Shown here one piece after another: positions 16,688 to 24,616 of a stretch of DNA of 64,000 bases (position 1 is its first letter; every line of letters starts with the position of its first letter). The notes beneath the pieces are model-generated. The model was not told the DNA's origin. It worked only from the letters and a program-made list of their open reading frames with translations, and ran no database searches. Source of the DNA: Isoptericola sediminis (GTDB taxonomy: Bacteria; Actinomycetota; Actinomycetes; Actinomycetales; Cellulomonadaceae); contig NZ_JABFAJ010000013.1 of assembly GCF_013085345.1 (NCBI RefSeq), positions 1-64,000 of the forward strand, read 5' to 3'. The position numbers and the translations under genes are program-made.

Positions 16688-18115
16688 TCAGTCGGGGACG
16701 CAGGCGAACGCCTCGTCACCGCCGGGGCCGGCCGTGGCCAGCAGGCCGTCCAGCCCGGACCCCTCGGGCACGGGGCGCGGGTCGTCCACGACCACCCACA
16801 GCCCGTCGACGACGGCGTAGTCGGCCCGCGGCCCGTCGGCGACCAGCGCGGCCACGGCGGCCACGAGCCGCTCGACCTCCTCCCCGGCCGTGCCGGCGCC
16901 GACGGACGCGCGGACGGCACCGGCGCGGTAGCCCAGCCGGGTGAGCAGGGGATGCGCGCAGAAGCGTCCGTCCCGCACGCCGATGCCGTGCTCGGCGGAC
17001 AGGTAGGCGGCGACGTGACCTGGCTCCCAGCCGGACACCGTGAACGTCACGACGCCGACCGTGTCCGGGGCGTCGGGCCACAGCCGGACGACCTCGACGC
17101 CGTCGATCGCCTCCAGCCCGTCGACCAGCCGGGCCCGCAGCGCGTCCTCGTGCTCGCGCAGGGCCACGGTGTCGACGGCGGCGAGCGTCTCGCAGGCGGC
17201 GGCGAGCGCCACCGCACCGAGCACGTTCGGCGAGCCGGCCTCGTGGCGGGCCGGGCCGTCGTGCCAGTCGGTCCCGTCCACGCGCACGCTGCGCACCGCG
17301 CCGCCGCCGGCGAGGTAGGGCGTGCCGGCGTCCAGCCAGTCGCGGCGGCCGACCAGGGCGCCGGTGCCGAACGGCGCGTAGGCCTTGTGGCCGGAGAAGG
17401 CGAGGTAGTCGACGCCGGTCGCGGCCAGGGAGAACCGCCGGTGCGGCACGAGCTGGGCGCCGTCCAGCACCACGCGGGCACCGGCGTCGTGCGCGGCGGC
17501 GACGACGTCGGCGACCGGCAACGTCTCGCCGGTGACGTTGGAGGCCCCGGTGACGGCCAGCAGGGCGTAACCGCGCCCTGCGGCCGTCCCGGCGGCGAGC
17601 TCGGCACGGACCGCCTCGAGCGTGGCCGCCACCGTGCCGCGACCGGTGAGGACCGTCGCGTCGGTCGCGCGCTGCCACGGCAGGAGGTTCGCGTGGTGCT
17701 CGACGTCGAGGACGAGCACGCGGCCCGGCGTGCCGTCCGCGGCGGCCGGGACGCACCCGGCCAGCAGGTTGAGCGCGTCGGTGGTGTGGCGCACCAGCAG
17801 GGTGAGGTCGTCCGGGCGGGCACCGACGAACTCGCCGATGGTGGCGCGGGCGGACTCGTACAGCGTGGTGGAGACCTGGGAGAGGTAGCCGGCGCCCCGG
17901 TGCACGGAGGCGTAGAGCGGCAGGGTGCGGGTGACGCGGTCCCCCACGGCCTGCAGCGCGGGCGCCGAGGCGGCGACGTCGAGGTTGGCGTACGGCACGC
18001 GCCGTCCGTCGAACAGCGGGGCGGGGGTGTCGTGCCCGAGGACGGGCAGCACCGGCGCGCGGTCGCCCACCGGCTCGGCGCCCGGACAGGTGGGGGTCTC
18101 GGCGATCGCGGTCAT
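16688..18115 (-). CDS. class V aminotransferase, cysteine desulfurase-like
   Basis: A 475-residue PLP enzyme of the SufS/Csd type, which removes sulfur from cysteine. The Schiff-base lysine is in AFSGHKAYAPFG, the PLP-phosphate region in VEHHANLLPW, and a cysteine at the expected place in RDGRFCAHPLL. A C-terminal extension of about 45 residues goes beyond the family norm. No sufBCD or iscU genes are adjacent, so it is probably not the main Fe-S desulfurase. The start has GAGGAGG 5 bases upstream. It is preceded by a SAM-IV riboswitch, which points to a role in sulfur or methionine metabolism that is turned down when SAM is abundant. Confidence 0.88.
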   Translation of the reverse strand: MTAIAETPTCPGAEPVGDRAPVLPVLGHDTPAPLFDGRRVPYANLDVAASAPALQAVGDRVTRTLPLYASVHRGAGYLSQVSTTLYESARATIGEFVGARPDDLTLLVRHTTDALNLLAGCVPAAADGTPGRVLVLDVEHHANLLPWQRATDATVLTGRGTVAATLEAVRAELAAGTAAGRGYALLAVTGASNVTGETLPVADVVAAAHDAGARVVLDGAQLVPHRRFSLAATGVDYLAFSGHKAYAPFGTGALVGRRDWLDAGTPYLAGGGAVRSVRVDGTDWHDGPARHEAGSPNVLGAVALAAACETLAAVDTVALREHEDALRARLVDGLEAIDGVEVVRLWPDAPDTVGVVTFTVSGWEPGHVAAYLSAEHGIGVRDGRFCAHPLLTRLGYRAGAVRASVGAGTAGEEVERLVAAVAALVADGPRADYAVVDGLWVVVDDPRPVPEGSGLDGLLATAGPGGDEAFACVPD

Positions 18116-18134
18116 GGCGTCCTCCTCGGTGTCC

Positions 18135-18152
18135 CGGGGAGACGTCTCCCCG
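18135..18152 (-). promoter_or_regulatory. perfect 18-base palindrome, probable riboswitch expression platform
   Basis: An exact 9+9 palindrome (CGGGGAGAC and its complement) lies between the SAM-IV aptamer and the ribosome-binding site GAGGAGG (18127-18121). It could fold as a hairpin that controls access to the site or terminates transcription; no U-tract follows, which favours translational control. Confidence 0.5.
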
Positions 18153-18180
18153 CGCTTGCCCGACGCCGGTCGGCGCCGTG

Positions 18181-18262
18181 CCTGGTCGTCACCCGGGGCA
18201 CCCCGCCGCGAGGGGAGGGTTGCCGGCCAGCGAGCCGGGGCTTGGCGCTGGCGCTCTTGACC
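18181..18262 (-). promoter_or_regulatory. SAM-IV riboswitch
   Basis: Read on the minus strand the element starts GGTCAAGAGCGCCAGC and ends GGGTGACGACC. GGTC (18262-18259) pairs with GACC (18187-18184) as P1. The core AAGCCCCGGCT, GCTGGCCGGCAACCC and GGGGTGCC follows the conserved SAM-binding core of the actinobacterial SAM-IV class, without the P4 arm and kink-turn of SAM-I. It lies about 65 bases before the cysteine-desulfurase-like start. The promoter upstream places the first transcribed base at or next to the first G. Confidence 0.9.
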
Positions 18263-18269
18263 TGCTGCC

Positions 18270-18298
18270 AGCATCACGCGACGCCCCGAGCGTGTCAA
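18270..18298 (-). promoter_or_regulatory. sigma-70-type promoter for the SAM-IV leader
   Basis: A perfect -35 TTGACA (18298-18293), a 17-base spacer and GATGCT (18275-18270) as -10. The predicted transcription start is at about 18263, which coincides with the first base of the riboswitch. Confidence 0.65.
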
Positions 18299-18486
18299 CC
18301 AGTGGGCAGAACGTCCCATCATGCGAGCAACTCCTGCTCGCGTGTACGCAGACCTCGCGCACCACGCCGGTCTCAGGAATTCCTCGAACCACACGCTCCG
18401 GGCGAGGTCGGGGGCTAGTTTGCACCTCAGCGTCCCGCAGCGGACGCCGCGCCCCCCGGGGCCGCTCAGCCCCGCCTGGAGGACCG

Positions 18487-19029
18487 ATGAAGGCACCTGC
18501 CACGCGATCCATCAGCGCCCCGGTCATGGGAGCGGTCGCCCTCGTGACCGCCGTGGTCACGGCGTCCTGCGCGAGCGACGAGCCGGCGGCCGTCGCGTTC
18601 CCCGGCGTCGAACCGTTCGGCGCCACCCTCCCCGGCGTCCCTGCCGACGGCGCGCTCAGCTTCGGCTCCGTCCCCGTCTGCACCCCCACCGGAGAGCCGC
18701 TGGACATCGCGGCCGTCGAGCCGGAGGGGGACGTCGTCGTGACCAGCTTCGCAGCCCGGCCACTCGACGGCGCGATGCTCGGCGCCGAGGACGTCCCCCT
18801 CGACCATGCCGGCTTCGACACCGCGCGGCGGACGGTCACCGCGTCCTGCGCGGAGGGCGAGGCCGACGAACTGGGCCTCGAGCTGTCCCGCCCGGCAGCC
18901 TCCGGCACGGTCGGCGCCGAGAGCTTCCAGGTCACGACCCGGTCGGGCGGGACGACGCTCCCGTTCGCCGTCACCCTCTGCGACCCTGCCGACACGGATA
19001 CTCCGGGGTGCGATCCGGACGCAGAGTGA
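18487..19029 (+). CDS. secreted or lipid-anchored protein of unknown function
   Basis: A 180-residue exported protein. The N terminus has basic residues, a hydrophobic core (about residues 12-28) and a cysteine in VVTASCAS that could be lipidated, although the lipobox is weak. The rest is an Ala/Gly/Asp-rich beta-type domain with three further cysteines that may form disulfides. ATG at 18487 has GGAGGA closely upstream. It is flanked by SAM riboswitches on both sides (SAM-IV upstream on the opposite strand, SAM-I downstream) but is not itself under either. I recognise no family. Confidence 0.65.
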   Translation: MKAPATRSISAPVMGAVALVTAVVTASCASDEPAAVAFPGVEPFGATLPGVPADGALSFGSVPVCTPTGEPLDIAAVEPEGDVVVTSFAARPLDGAMLGAEDVPLDHAGFDTARRTVTASCAEGEADELGLELSRPAASGTVGAESFQVTTRSGGTTLPFAVTLCDPADTDTPGCDPDAE

Positions 19030-19072
19030 CCACTGGGCGAGACGATACGTCCGCACACCGGGATCTGCGGCG

Positions 19073-19212
19073 TACGATCGCGGGGACCATCCCGAGCGGC
19101 CGAGTGACGTGGCACGTTGACGCCGCAGCAACCCCGCGGGACCGGGCCGCCGTCCACCACGACGGCGCACGGGACCGGGCGCGGGTGCTACCGCCACGGC
19201 CGATGGGAGGAG
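19073..19212 (+). promoter_or_regulatory. SAM-I (S-box) riboswitch upstream of rhodanese-metZ
   Basis: A TACGAT -10 box (19073-19078) precedes the aptamer. CCATC (19087-19091) pairs with GATGG (19202-19206) as P1. Inside, GAGCGGCCGAGTGA, GGCACGTTGACGCC and GCAGCAACC, then GGGTGCTACCGCC, follow the S-box core, with GCAACC pairing with GGGTGC. The P1 3' strand abuts the ribosome-binding site GGAGGAG (19206-19212) of the next gene, sharing one base, so SAM binding probably blocks translation directly. Confidence 0.88.
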
Positions 19213-19216
19213 TGCC

Positions 19217-19672
19217 GTGACCGCACCGATCGAACCCCGACCCGCGCAGGGCTACGCCGGCGACCTGACCCCGCAGCAGGCGTGGGACCTGCTCGCCGCC
19301 GAACCCGGTGCCGTCCTGGTCGACGTCCGCACCGAGGGCGAGTGGCGCACGATCGGGGTTCCCGACGTCGCCTCGCTGGACAAGGCAACCGTCTTCACGC
19401 AGTGGGTCACCGGCGACGGCCGACCCAACCCGGGATTCCTCGCCGAGCTCGAGGCCGCCGGCGTGCCCACCGACCAGCCCGTGGTGTTCCTGTGCCGCTC
19501 CGGGCAGCGCTCCATCGGCGCCGCCCGCCTGGCGACGTCGGCGGGCTACGGCCCCGCCTACAACGTGCTCGAGGGTTTCGAGGGGCCGGTGGGCCCGTTC
19601 GGCGCCCGCGACCAGGCCGGGTGGAAGGTCCGCGAGCTGCCGCACACCGCCTACGCCGAGCCGACCCGGTGA
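19217..19672 (+). CDS. rhodanese-like sulfurtransferase
   Basis: A 151-residue single-domain rhodanese that carries sulfane sulfur on a cysteine. The active-site loop is CRSGQRS (Cys about 94) after the family strand VVFLCRSG. The N terminus has the typical LVDVRTEGEW substrate-side motif. GTG at 19217 has GGAGGAG 4 bases upstream, right at the edge of the SAM-I riboswitch. It overlaps metZ by 4 bases (GTGA). This rhodanese-metZ pairing under SAM control suggests that it delivers or processes sulfur for homocysteine synthesis; the exact donor is not known. Confidence 0.93.
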   Translation: MTAPIEPRPAQGYAGDLTPQQAWDLLAAEPGAVLVDVRTEGEWRTIGVPDVASLDKATVFTQWVTGDGRPNPGFLAELEAAGVPTDQPVVFLCRSGQRSIGAARLATSAGYGPAYNVLEGFEGPVGPFGARDQAGWKVRELPHTAYAEPTR

Positions 19673-20940
19673 CCCGCACCGAGATCCCCACCGGTCCCGG
19701 CCCGAACCCCGAGCCGTACGGCGGCGCCGGCCACGCGCCCCTGCCCCCGACCGCACGTCCCGCCACCCTCGCGGTGCGCGGTGGCCACCGCCGCTCGGAC
19801 TTCTCCGAGACGTCCGAGGCCCTGTTCCTCACGCAGGGCTACACCTACGACTCCGCCGCCGACGCCGAGGCAGCGTTCGCCGGGGACCACTCCCGGTTCG
19901 TGTACTCCCGGTACGGCAACCCGACGGTGCGCACCTTCGAGGAACGCCTGCGCCTCATCGAGGGGGCCGAGGCCTGCTACGCCACCGCCACCGGAATGTC
20001 CGCGGTGTTCACCACGCTGGCCGCGCTGGTGCGCAGCGGGTCGCGGATCGTCTCGGCCCGGGCCCTGTTCGGCTCCACGAACGTCATCTACGACGAGATC
20101 CTCGCCAAGTGGGACGTGCGGGTCGACCTCGTCGACGGGCACGTGACGTCGCAGTGGGAGGAGGCCCTGGCCACCCCCGCCGACGTCGTCTTCTTCGAGA
20201 CACCGTCGAACCCCATGCAGGAGCTCGTCGACGTGCGGCGCGTGTGCGAGCTCGCGCACGCCGCGGGTGCCGTCGTCGTCGTCGACAACGTGTTCGCCAC
20301 CCCGGTCCTGCAGCGGCCGCTCGAGCTGGGCGCCGACATCGTCGTGTACTCGGCGACCAAGCACGTCGACGGCCAGGGCCGGGTGCTCGGCGGGGCGATC
20401 CTCGGTCCCCGGGAGTTCCTGTCCGGACCGGTCGAGACGTTCCTGCGGCACACGGGGCCGTCGCTCAGCCCGTTCAACGCCTGGGTGCTGCTCAAGGGGC
20501 TGGAGACCCTCGACGTGCGGGTGCGCGCGCAGAACGCGGCCGCGCTGCAGCTCGCCGAGTACCTCGAGACCGCCGACGGCGTCACGGGCGTGCGGTACCC
20601 CTTCCTGGCCTCGCACCCCCAGCACGAGCTCGCGAGGTCCCAGCAGACCGGGGGCGGCACGGTGGTCACGTTCGACCTCGCAGTGCCCGACGGCGCCACC
20701 CCGGAGCAGGCGAAGCAGCGGACGTTCCGGTTCCTGGACGCGCTGCGGATCGTCGACATCTCGAACAACCTCGGGGACGCCAAGTCGTTGGTCACGCACC
20801 CCGCGACGACGACGCACCGGCGGCTCGGCGCCGAGGGCCGCGCGGCCGTCGGCATCCACGAGAGCACGGTGCGGCTGTCGGTCGGGCTCGAGGACCCGCT
20901 GGACATCGTCGAGGACGTCGCCCAGGCGCTGCGGGCCTGA
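19669..20940 (+). CDS. metZ: O-succinylhomoserine sulfhydrylase
   Basis: A 423-residue Cys/Met-metabolism PLP enzyme. MetZ makes homocysteine from O-succinylhomoserine (or acetyl-homoserine) and sulfide. The PLP lysine is in YSATKHVDGQGR, and YSRYGNPTVRTFE is the conserved N-terminal substrate loop. The GTG start overlaps the rhodanese stop, and the hairpin at 20968-20993 ends the operon. MetZ is preferred over cystathionine gamma-synthase because of the SATKHVDGQGR and VLGGAILG sequences and the length. Expression should fall when SAM is high, through the SAM-I riboswitch. Confidence 0.9.
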   Translation: MTRTEIPTGPGPNPEPYGGAGHAPLPPTARPATLAVRGGHRRSDFSETSEALFLTQGYTYDSAADAEAAFAGDHSRFVYSRYGNPTVRTFEERLRLIEGAEACYATATGMSAVFTTLAALVRSGSRIVSARALFGSTNVIYDEILAKWDVRVDLVDGHVTSQWEEALATPADVVFFETPSNPMQELVDVRRVCELAHAAGAVVVVDNVFATPVLQRPLELGADIVVYSATKHVDGQGRVLGGAILGPREFLSGPVETFLRHTGPSLSPFNAWVLLKGLETLDVRVRAQNAAALQLAEYLETADGVTGVRYPFLASHPQHELARSQQTGGGTVVTFDLAVPDGATPEQAKQRTFRFLDALRIVDISNNLGDAKSLVTHPATTTHRRLGAEGRAAVGIHESTVRLSVGLEDPLDIVEDVAQALRA

Positions 20941-20967
20941 CCCCCGTTCCGCCGAGCATGCCTTCGC

Positions 20968-20993
20968 GGCCCGTCCTGGCACCGGGACGGGCC
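20968..20993 (+). terminator. terminator hairpin after metZ
   Basis: GGCCCGTCC (20968-20976) pairs exactly with GGACGGGCC (20985-20993) across an 8-base loop, 28 bases after the metZ stop. Confidence 0.7.
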
Positions 20994-21090
20994 GCCAGGA
21001 CATGTTCGACCGTCGGGAGGGCATGGTCGCGGCGGAAACGGAGCGAGAAATGCCAGGTGGGAAGGCAGGCGGGCTCGCTAGGGTCGAGGC

Positions 21091-21747
21091 GTGTCCGCCT
21101 ACGTCCGCCCCGCGCTGCCGCCCGCGGTCTTTCGCGACGACGCCGGGACCCCGATCCCGTACGGGCGACGGTGGCGCACCGTGGACGGTCCGCCCGAGTC
21201 CGCCTTCTCGGCGGTGACGCACCCCGAACGCTTCGCCCCGCTGCACACGGTCGCCGACGCCCTGGTCGAGCACCTGATGGCGACCTACGACGTCGAGGTC
21301 ACCGCCGACGGCGCGCCGGGCCCGGATCCTCGGGTGACCGGCGAGCCGCGGCGCATCGTCCACCTGCGACCCGCGCGCGACCACGCCGCGCCGCTGACGA
21401 TCATCTGGAGCGACCTGCCGGGGGTGGTCGTGCACGCCGGGCTGGAGCACGTCGAGACGTTTCCCTGCTGTGCCTGCGACGCCTGTGACGAGACTGTCGA
21501 GGACAGCGCCGACGACCTCGAACGGCTGGTGCTCGGCGTCGCCGCCGGGACCCTGCGCGAATGGGTGCGCCGGAGCTGGCCAGGCGCCCGCACCGTCCTC
21601 GTCGGTGCCGCCGACGCGACGTCAGCCGGAGAGGGACGACGCCGGATCCCGCGCACCGACATCCGCCGCCTGCGCGGCCGCCTCCGCGCACTGCCGGACG
21701 GCCGCTGGCAGCCCTGGACCCGTCGGGACGGCGACACCGCTCCGTAG
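21091..21747 (+). CDS. DUF6226-family protein with cysteine cluster
   Basis: A 218-residue protein of unknown function. Its most distinctive part is the cysteine-rich stretch FPCCACDACDETVED at about residues 128-142, a possible metal site, followed by the helix LERLVLGVAAGTLREW. This matches the DUF6226 family of actinobacteria as I recall it. The GTG at 21091 lies exactly 6 bases after a TAGGGT -10 box (21079-21084), so translation is probably leaderless. No operon partner is evident; the next promoter begins at 21745. Confidence 0.75.
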   Translation: MSAYVRPALPPAVFRDDAGTPIPYGRRWRTVDGPPESAFSAVTHPERFAPLHTVADALVEHLMATYDVEVTADGAPGPDPRVTGEPRRIVHLRPARDHAAPLTIIWSDLPGVVVHAGLEHVETFPCCACDACDETVEDSADDLERLVLGVAAGTLREWVRRSWPGARTVLVGAADATSAGEGRRRIPRTDIRRLRGRLRALPDGRWQPWTRRDGDTAP

Positions 21748-21757
21748 ACTCCCGACC

Positions 21758-21913
21758 GTGAGCCTCACGATCCGCGCCGCCAGCTCTGCCGACCTCCCCG
21801 TGATCGCGTTGCGCCGGTCGCTCGGGTCCGCCCCGCAGGACGAGCGGGCGACGCACGGCGTCGACGGCGAGGAACTGACCGTGCTGACGGGTCCGACGGC
21901 GGTGGCGTCGTGA
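21758..21913 (+). pseudogene. short GNAT-like N-terminal fragment, coupled to ridA-like gene
   Basis: A 51-residue reading frame. It begins SLTIRAASSADLPVIALR, which looks like the first strand and helix of a GNAT acetyltransferase, but then stops after 30 more residues with no acetyl-CoA-binding motif. A TAGACT -10 box (21745-21750) lies 7 bases before its GTG, and its stop overlaps the next start by 4 bases (GTGA). It is probably the remnant of a GNAT gene with a large internal deletion, kept because it drives translation of the downstream gene. It could also be a real small protein. Confidence 0.45.
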
Positions 21914-22314
21914 GCCGGGTCCGGCTCGTCCGCTCGGACGTGCTCACCGCGGAGGTCGACTACGCCTACGCCTCCGTCGTGCCGGCCGGCACCCGGCTGG
22001 TCCACCTGGCCGGCGCCTGCCCGCTGGACGCCGACGGCCGGACCGTCGCGCCCGGGGACCCGGTGGCACAGGCGCACCAGGTCGTGGCGAACCTCCGTCA
22101 GGCGCTCGCCGACGCCGGTGCCGGCATCGAGGACGTCGTCAGCACACGGGTGCTCGTGGCCTCCACCGACCGGTCCGACCTGGTCGCGGTCTGGGACGTC
22201 GTCCGGGCGGCGTTCGGCGACCACGACGTGCCCAGCACGCTGCTGGGGGTCACGGCGCTCGGCTACCCGGACCAGCTCTGCGAGGTCGAGGCGGTCGCCG
22301 TCGCACGCGGATGA
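21910..22314 (+). CDS. RidA-family protein
   Basis: A 134-residue protein of the RidA/YjgF/Rid superfamily, which hydrolyses reactive enamine or imine intermediates such as 2-aminoacrylate. The family core LVHLAGACPLDADGRTV, the helix QAHQVVANLRQALADAG and the C-terminal VTALGYPDQLCEVEAVAV are present. The arginine typical of active RidA near the C terminus is not obvious, so it may be another Rid subgroup. It is coupled to the short GNAT-like frame upstream by GTGA overlap. Confidence 0.85.
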   Translation: MSRVRLVRSDVLTAEVDYAYASVVPAGTRLVHLAGACPLDADGRTVAPGDPVAQAHQVVANLRQALADAGAGIEDVVSTRVLVASTDRSDLVAVWDVVRAAFGDHDVPSTLLGVTALGYPDQLCEVEAVAVARG

Positions 22315-22323
22315 CGACGGACG

Positions 22324-23433
22324 TCACTCCGTCTCGCCCCGGACCATCTCCTCCTCGGCGTCGTCCGGGCGGGTGCTCGCGAACGCGTCGGCCGCGCGGC
22401 GCAGGGCGACCGCGACCGAGCCCACCACGAGCCCCTCGCCGGGGTCGCTGGAGCGATCGACCACACCCTGGCGGAAGTCGCGGACCTGCTCGCGCAGCGC
22501 GTCGACGAGCTCGTCGCGGTCCTCTCCCCAGGCGTCGGCGCGGAGCACCCCGGCGAGGGAGCGCAGCACTCCGACGAGCGGTTCGCACAGGTCCTCGGGC
22601 AGGCGCACCGGTTCGGCGGTGTCCACCAGCAGCGTCACGACGACGTCGACGGACGCCGCGACCGTCTCCAGCTCCTGGGCCCGGGCGTCCTGCCCCTCGG
22701 TCCACCGCCGATACCGGCGGACCCGAGGGTGGCTCCCGGCCTTCGCGGCATCACGGCTCTCCCGCACCGAGACCCGGGTCTCCTCGAGCACCGGCTGGAT
22801 CGCGACGCGCCGGCGTTCCCAGTCCTCGGCGTCCACGTCGCTGGACTCCTCCAGCGACTCCGCCAGGTCCTCGATCTGCCCGGCGAGCAGCGCGCTCAGC
22901 CCGTCCAGCGCGTTCTCGGTGGGGGTGAGCGGCAAGGGGGGCAGCAGCAGGTTCAGCCCGATGCCCACCAGGGCGCCGAGAGCCACCAGTCCCGCGAACG
23001 AACCCACGAACGACAGCGCGTCGGCGTTGCCGAGGATGAGCACGAACAGGGCGGAGTTCGCCACCCAGCTCCCCTGGTCGCCGAAGAACTTCCACCCGGC
23101 GCACAGCAGCGCGACGCCGATGACCAGCGCGATCGAGAACGGGCCGACCGGGAGGAACTCTTGGGCCAAGCGGGCGATCCCGGCACCGAGCAGGACGGCG
23201 ACGGTGACGCGATAGGAGTCCTTGACGGACCGCACCAGCGTGCTCGTCGTCGCGATGATGGCACCGAGCGGCGCGTAGTAGGGGAAGTCCCCGAGCGGGT
23301 GCGGCACGTAGATCCCCACGACCCACGCCACCCCGGCCGCGAGCGCGCCGCGCGCCGCGATGGACCAGCGTGGATGGCGCAGCCATGTCCAGTACAGCGC
23401 CTGGGCGACCCCGGCGACCCGCTTCTCGACCAT
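22324..23433 (-). CDS. FUSC-type (aromatic acid exporter-like) membrane protein
   Basis: A 369-residue membrane protein. The N-terminal third has about five or six hydrophobic helices (residues 25-160) with the FUSC-like pattern LGAIIATTSTLVRSVKDSY. The rest is a soluble, charged, helical domain. This layout matches the FUSC/aromatic-acid exporter group, whose substrates are mostly unknown. The ATG at 23433 has AGGGG a few bases upstream; an in-frame earlier start would add 11 residues. It converges with the ridA-like gene at its 3' end. Confidence 0.8.
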   Translation of the reverse strand: MVEKRVAGVAQALYWTWLRHPRWSIAARGALAAGVAWVVGIYVPHPLGDFPYYAPLGAIIATTSTLVRSVKDSYRVTVAVLLGAGIARLAQEFLPVGPFSIALVIGVALLCAGWKFFGDQGSWVANSALFVLILGNADALSFVGSFAGLVALGALVGIGLNLLLPPLPLTPTENALDGLSALLAGQIEDLAESLEESSDVDAEDWERRRVAIQPVLEETRVSVRESRDAAKAGSHPRVRRYRRWTEGQDARAQELETVAASVDVVVTLLVDTAEPVRLPEDLCEPLVGVLRSLAGVLRADAWGEDRDELVDALREQVRDFRQGVVDRSSDPGEGLVVGSVAVALRRAADAFASTRPDDAEEEMVRGETE

Positions 23434-23530
23434 CGGACCCCTCTCGTCCCGAGCGATCCTCGCCACAGAACGTCAGGAGCGCATCCGCTCGCCGGAATAC
23501 GCAGGTCGGGACGGTGGGTTGTCCCGGGCG

Positions 23531-24577
23531 ATGAACGACGTCCGCCCCGCCCCCGCCCTCTCGGTCCTCGACCTCGTCCCCGTCCGCACCGGGCAGTCGA
23601 GCGCGCAGGCGCTCGAGTCCTCGATGACGCTGGTCCGCCGGGCCGACGCGCTGGGTCTGACCCGCTACTGGTTCGCCGAGCACCACAACATGCCCGCCGT
23701 CGCGGCCTCCACACCGCCGGTGATGATCGCCGCCGCGGCCGCACGCACCGAACGCATCCGCGTCGGGTCCGGCGGTGTGATGCTGCCGAACCACGCCCCG
23801 CTCGTCGTCGCCGAGCAGTTCGCCGCGCTGGAGGCGCTCGCCCCCGGCCGCATCGACCTCGGGATCGGGCGTGCCCCGGGCAGCGACCCCGTCGTGACCG
23901 CCCTGCTGCGATCCTCGGGGCCGACGTCGGACGTGGACCGGTTCCCGGAGCACCTGCGCAACATCCTGGCTCTCATGGCGCCCGACGGCGCCCGGTTGCG
24001 ACTCACGGACGGCCAGACCTACGACGTCAACGCCACGCCCGCCGCGACGACGACGCCCACGCTGTGGCTGCTCGGCTCCTCGGACTACTCGGCGCGTCTG
24101 GCCGCGGAGCTCGGGCTGCCGTACGTGTTCGCGAACCACTTCTCCGGTGCCGGGATCGACCAGGTGCTCGCGCTCTACCGCGACGGCTACCGTCCCAGCG
24201 AGACCCACCCGCGGCCGCGGACCTTCCTCACCCTGAACGCCGTCGTCGCCCCGACGGCCGAGGAGGCCCACGAGCGCGCACTGCCGCAGCTCCGGGCGAT
24301 GGCCCGACTGCGCACCGGTCGGCCGATGGGCACCGCCGAGACGGTCGAGGAGGCGCTGGCCGCCCCTTTGGACGGCCTCGGCGAGCAGATGGTCGAGGAC
24401 ATGCGGTCGCGCTGGCTCGTGGGCACGCCGGACGAGGCCCGGGCCGAGGTCGCCCGCCTGGCGGCGCGGCACGGGGTCGACGAGGTGATGATCGTCCCGG
24501 TGGCCGGCAGCTACGCCTCCGAACCGCTGGACGCGACCCCCGGCCGGGTGCAGACGCTGGAGCTGCTCGCCGGCTGA
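23531..24577 (+). CDS. LLM-class flavin-dependent oxidoreductase
   Basis: A 348-residue bacterial-luciferase-like monooxygenase of the MsnO8/YhbW type. Family marks are SVLDLVPVRTGQ at the N terminus, RYWFAEHHNMP, and LAPGRIDLGIGRAPGSDP. The enzyme would use reduced FMN; the substrate is unknown. ATG at 23531 matches the conserved start of the family. No flavin reductase is adjacent. It precedes a metallo-hydrolase gene by 39 bases. Confidence 0.9.
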   Translation: MNDVRPAPALSVLDLVPVRTGQSSAQALESSMTLVRRADALGLTRYWFAEHHNMPAVAASTPPVMIAAAAARTERIRVGSGGVMLPNHAPLVVAEQFAALEALAPGRIDLGIGRAPGSDPVVTALLRSSGPTSDVDRFPEHLRNILALMAPDGARLRLTDGQTYDVNATPAATTTPTLWLLGSSDYSARLAAELGLPYVFANHFSGAGIDQVLALYRDGYRPSETHPRPRTFLTLNAVVAPTAEEAHERALPQLRAMARLRTGRPMGTAETVEEALAAPLDGLGEQMVEDMRSRWLVGTPDEARAEVARLAARHGVDEVMIVPVAGSYASEPLDATPGRVQTLELLAG

Positions 24578-24616
24578 CGTGCGAGGATCACCGCGACGAC
24601 CGAAGGAGCAAGGACC

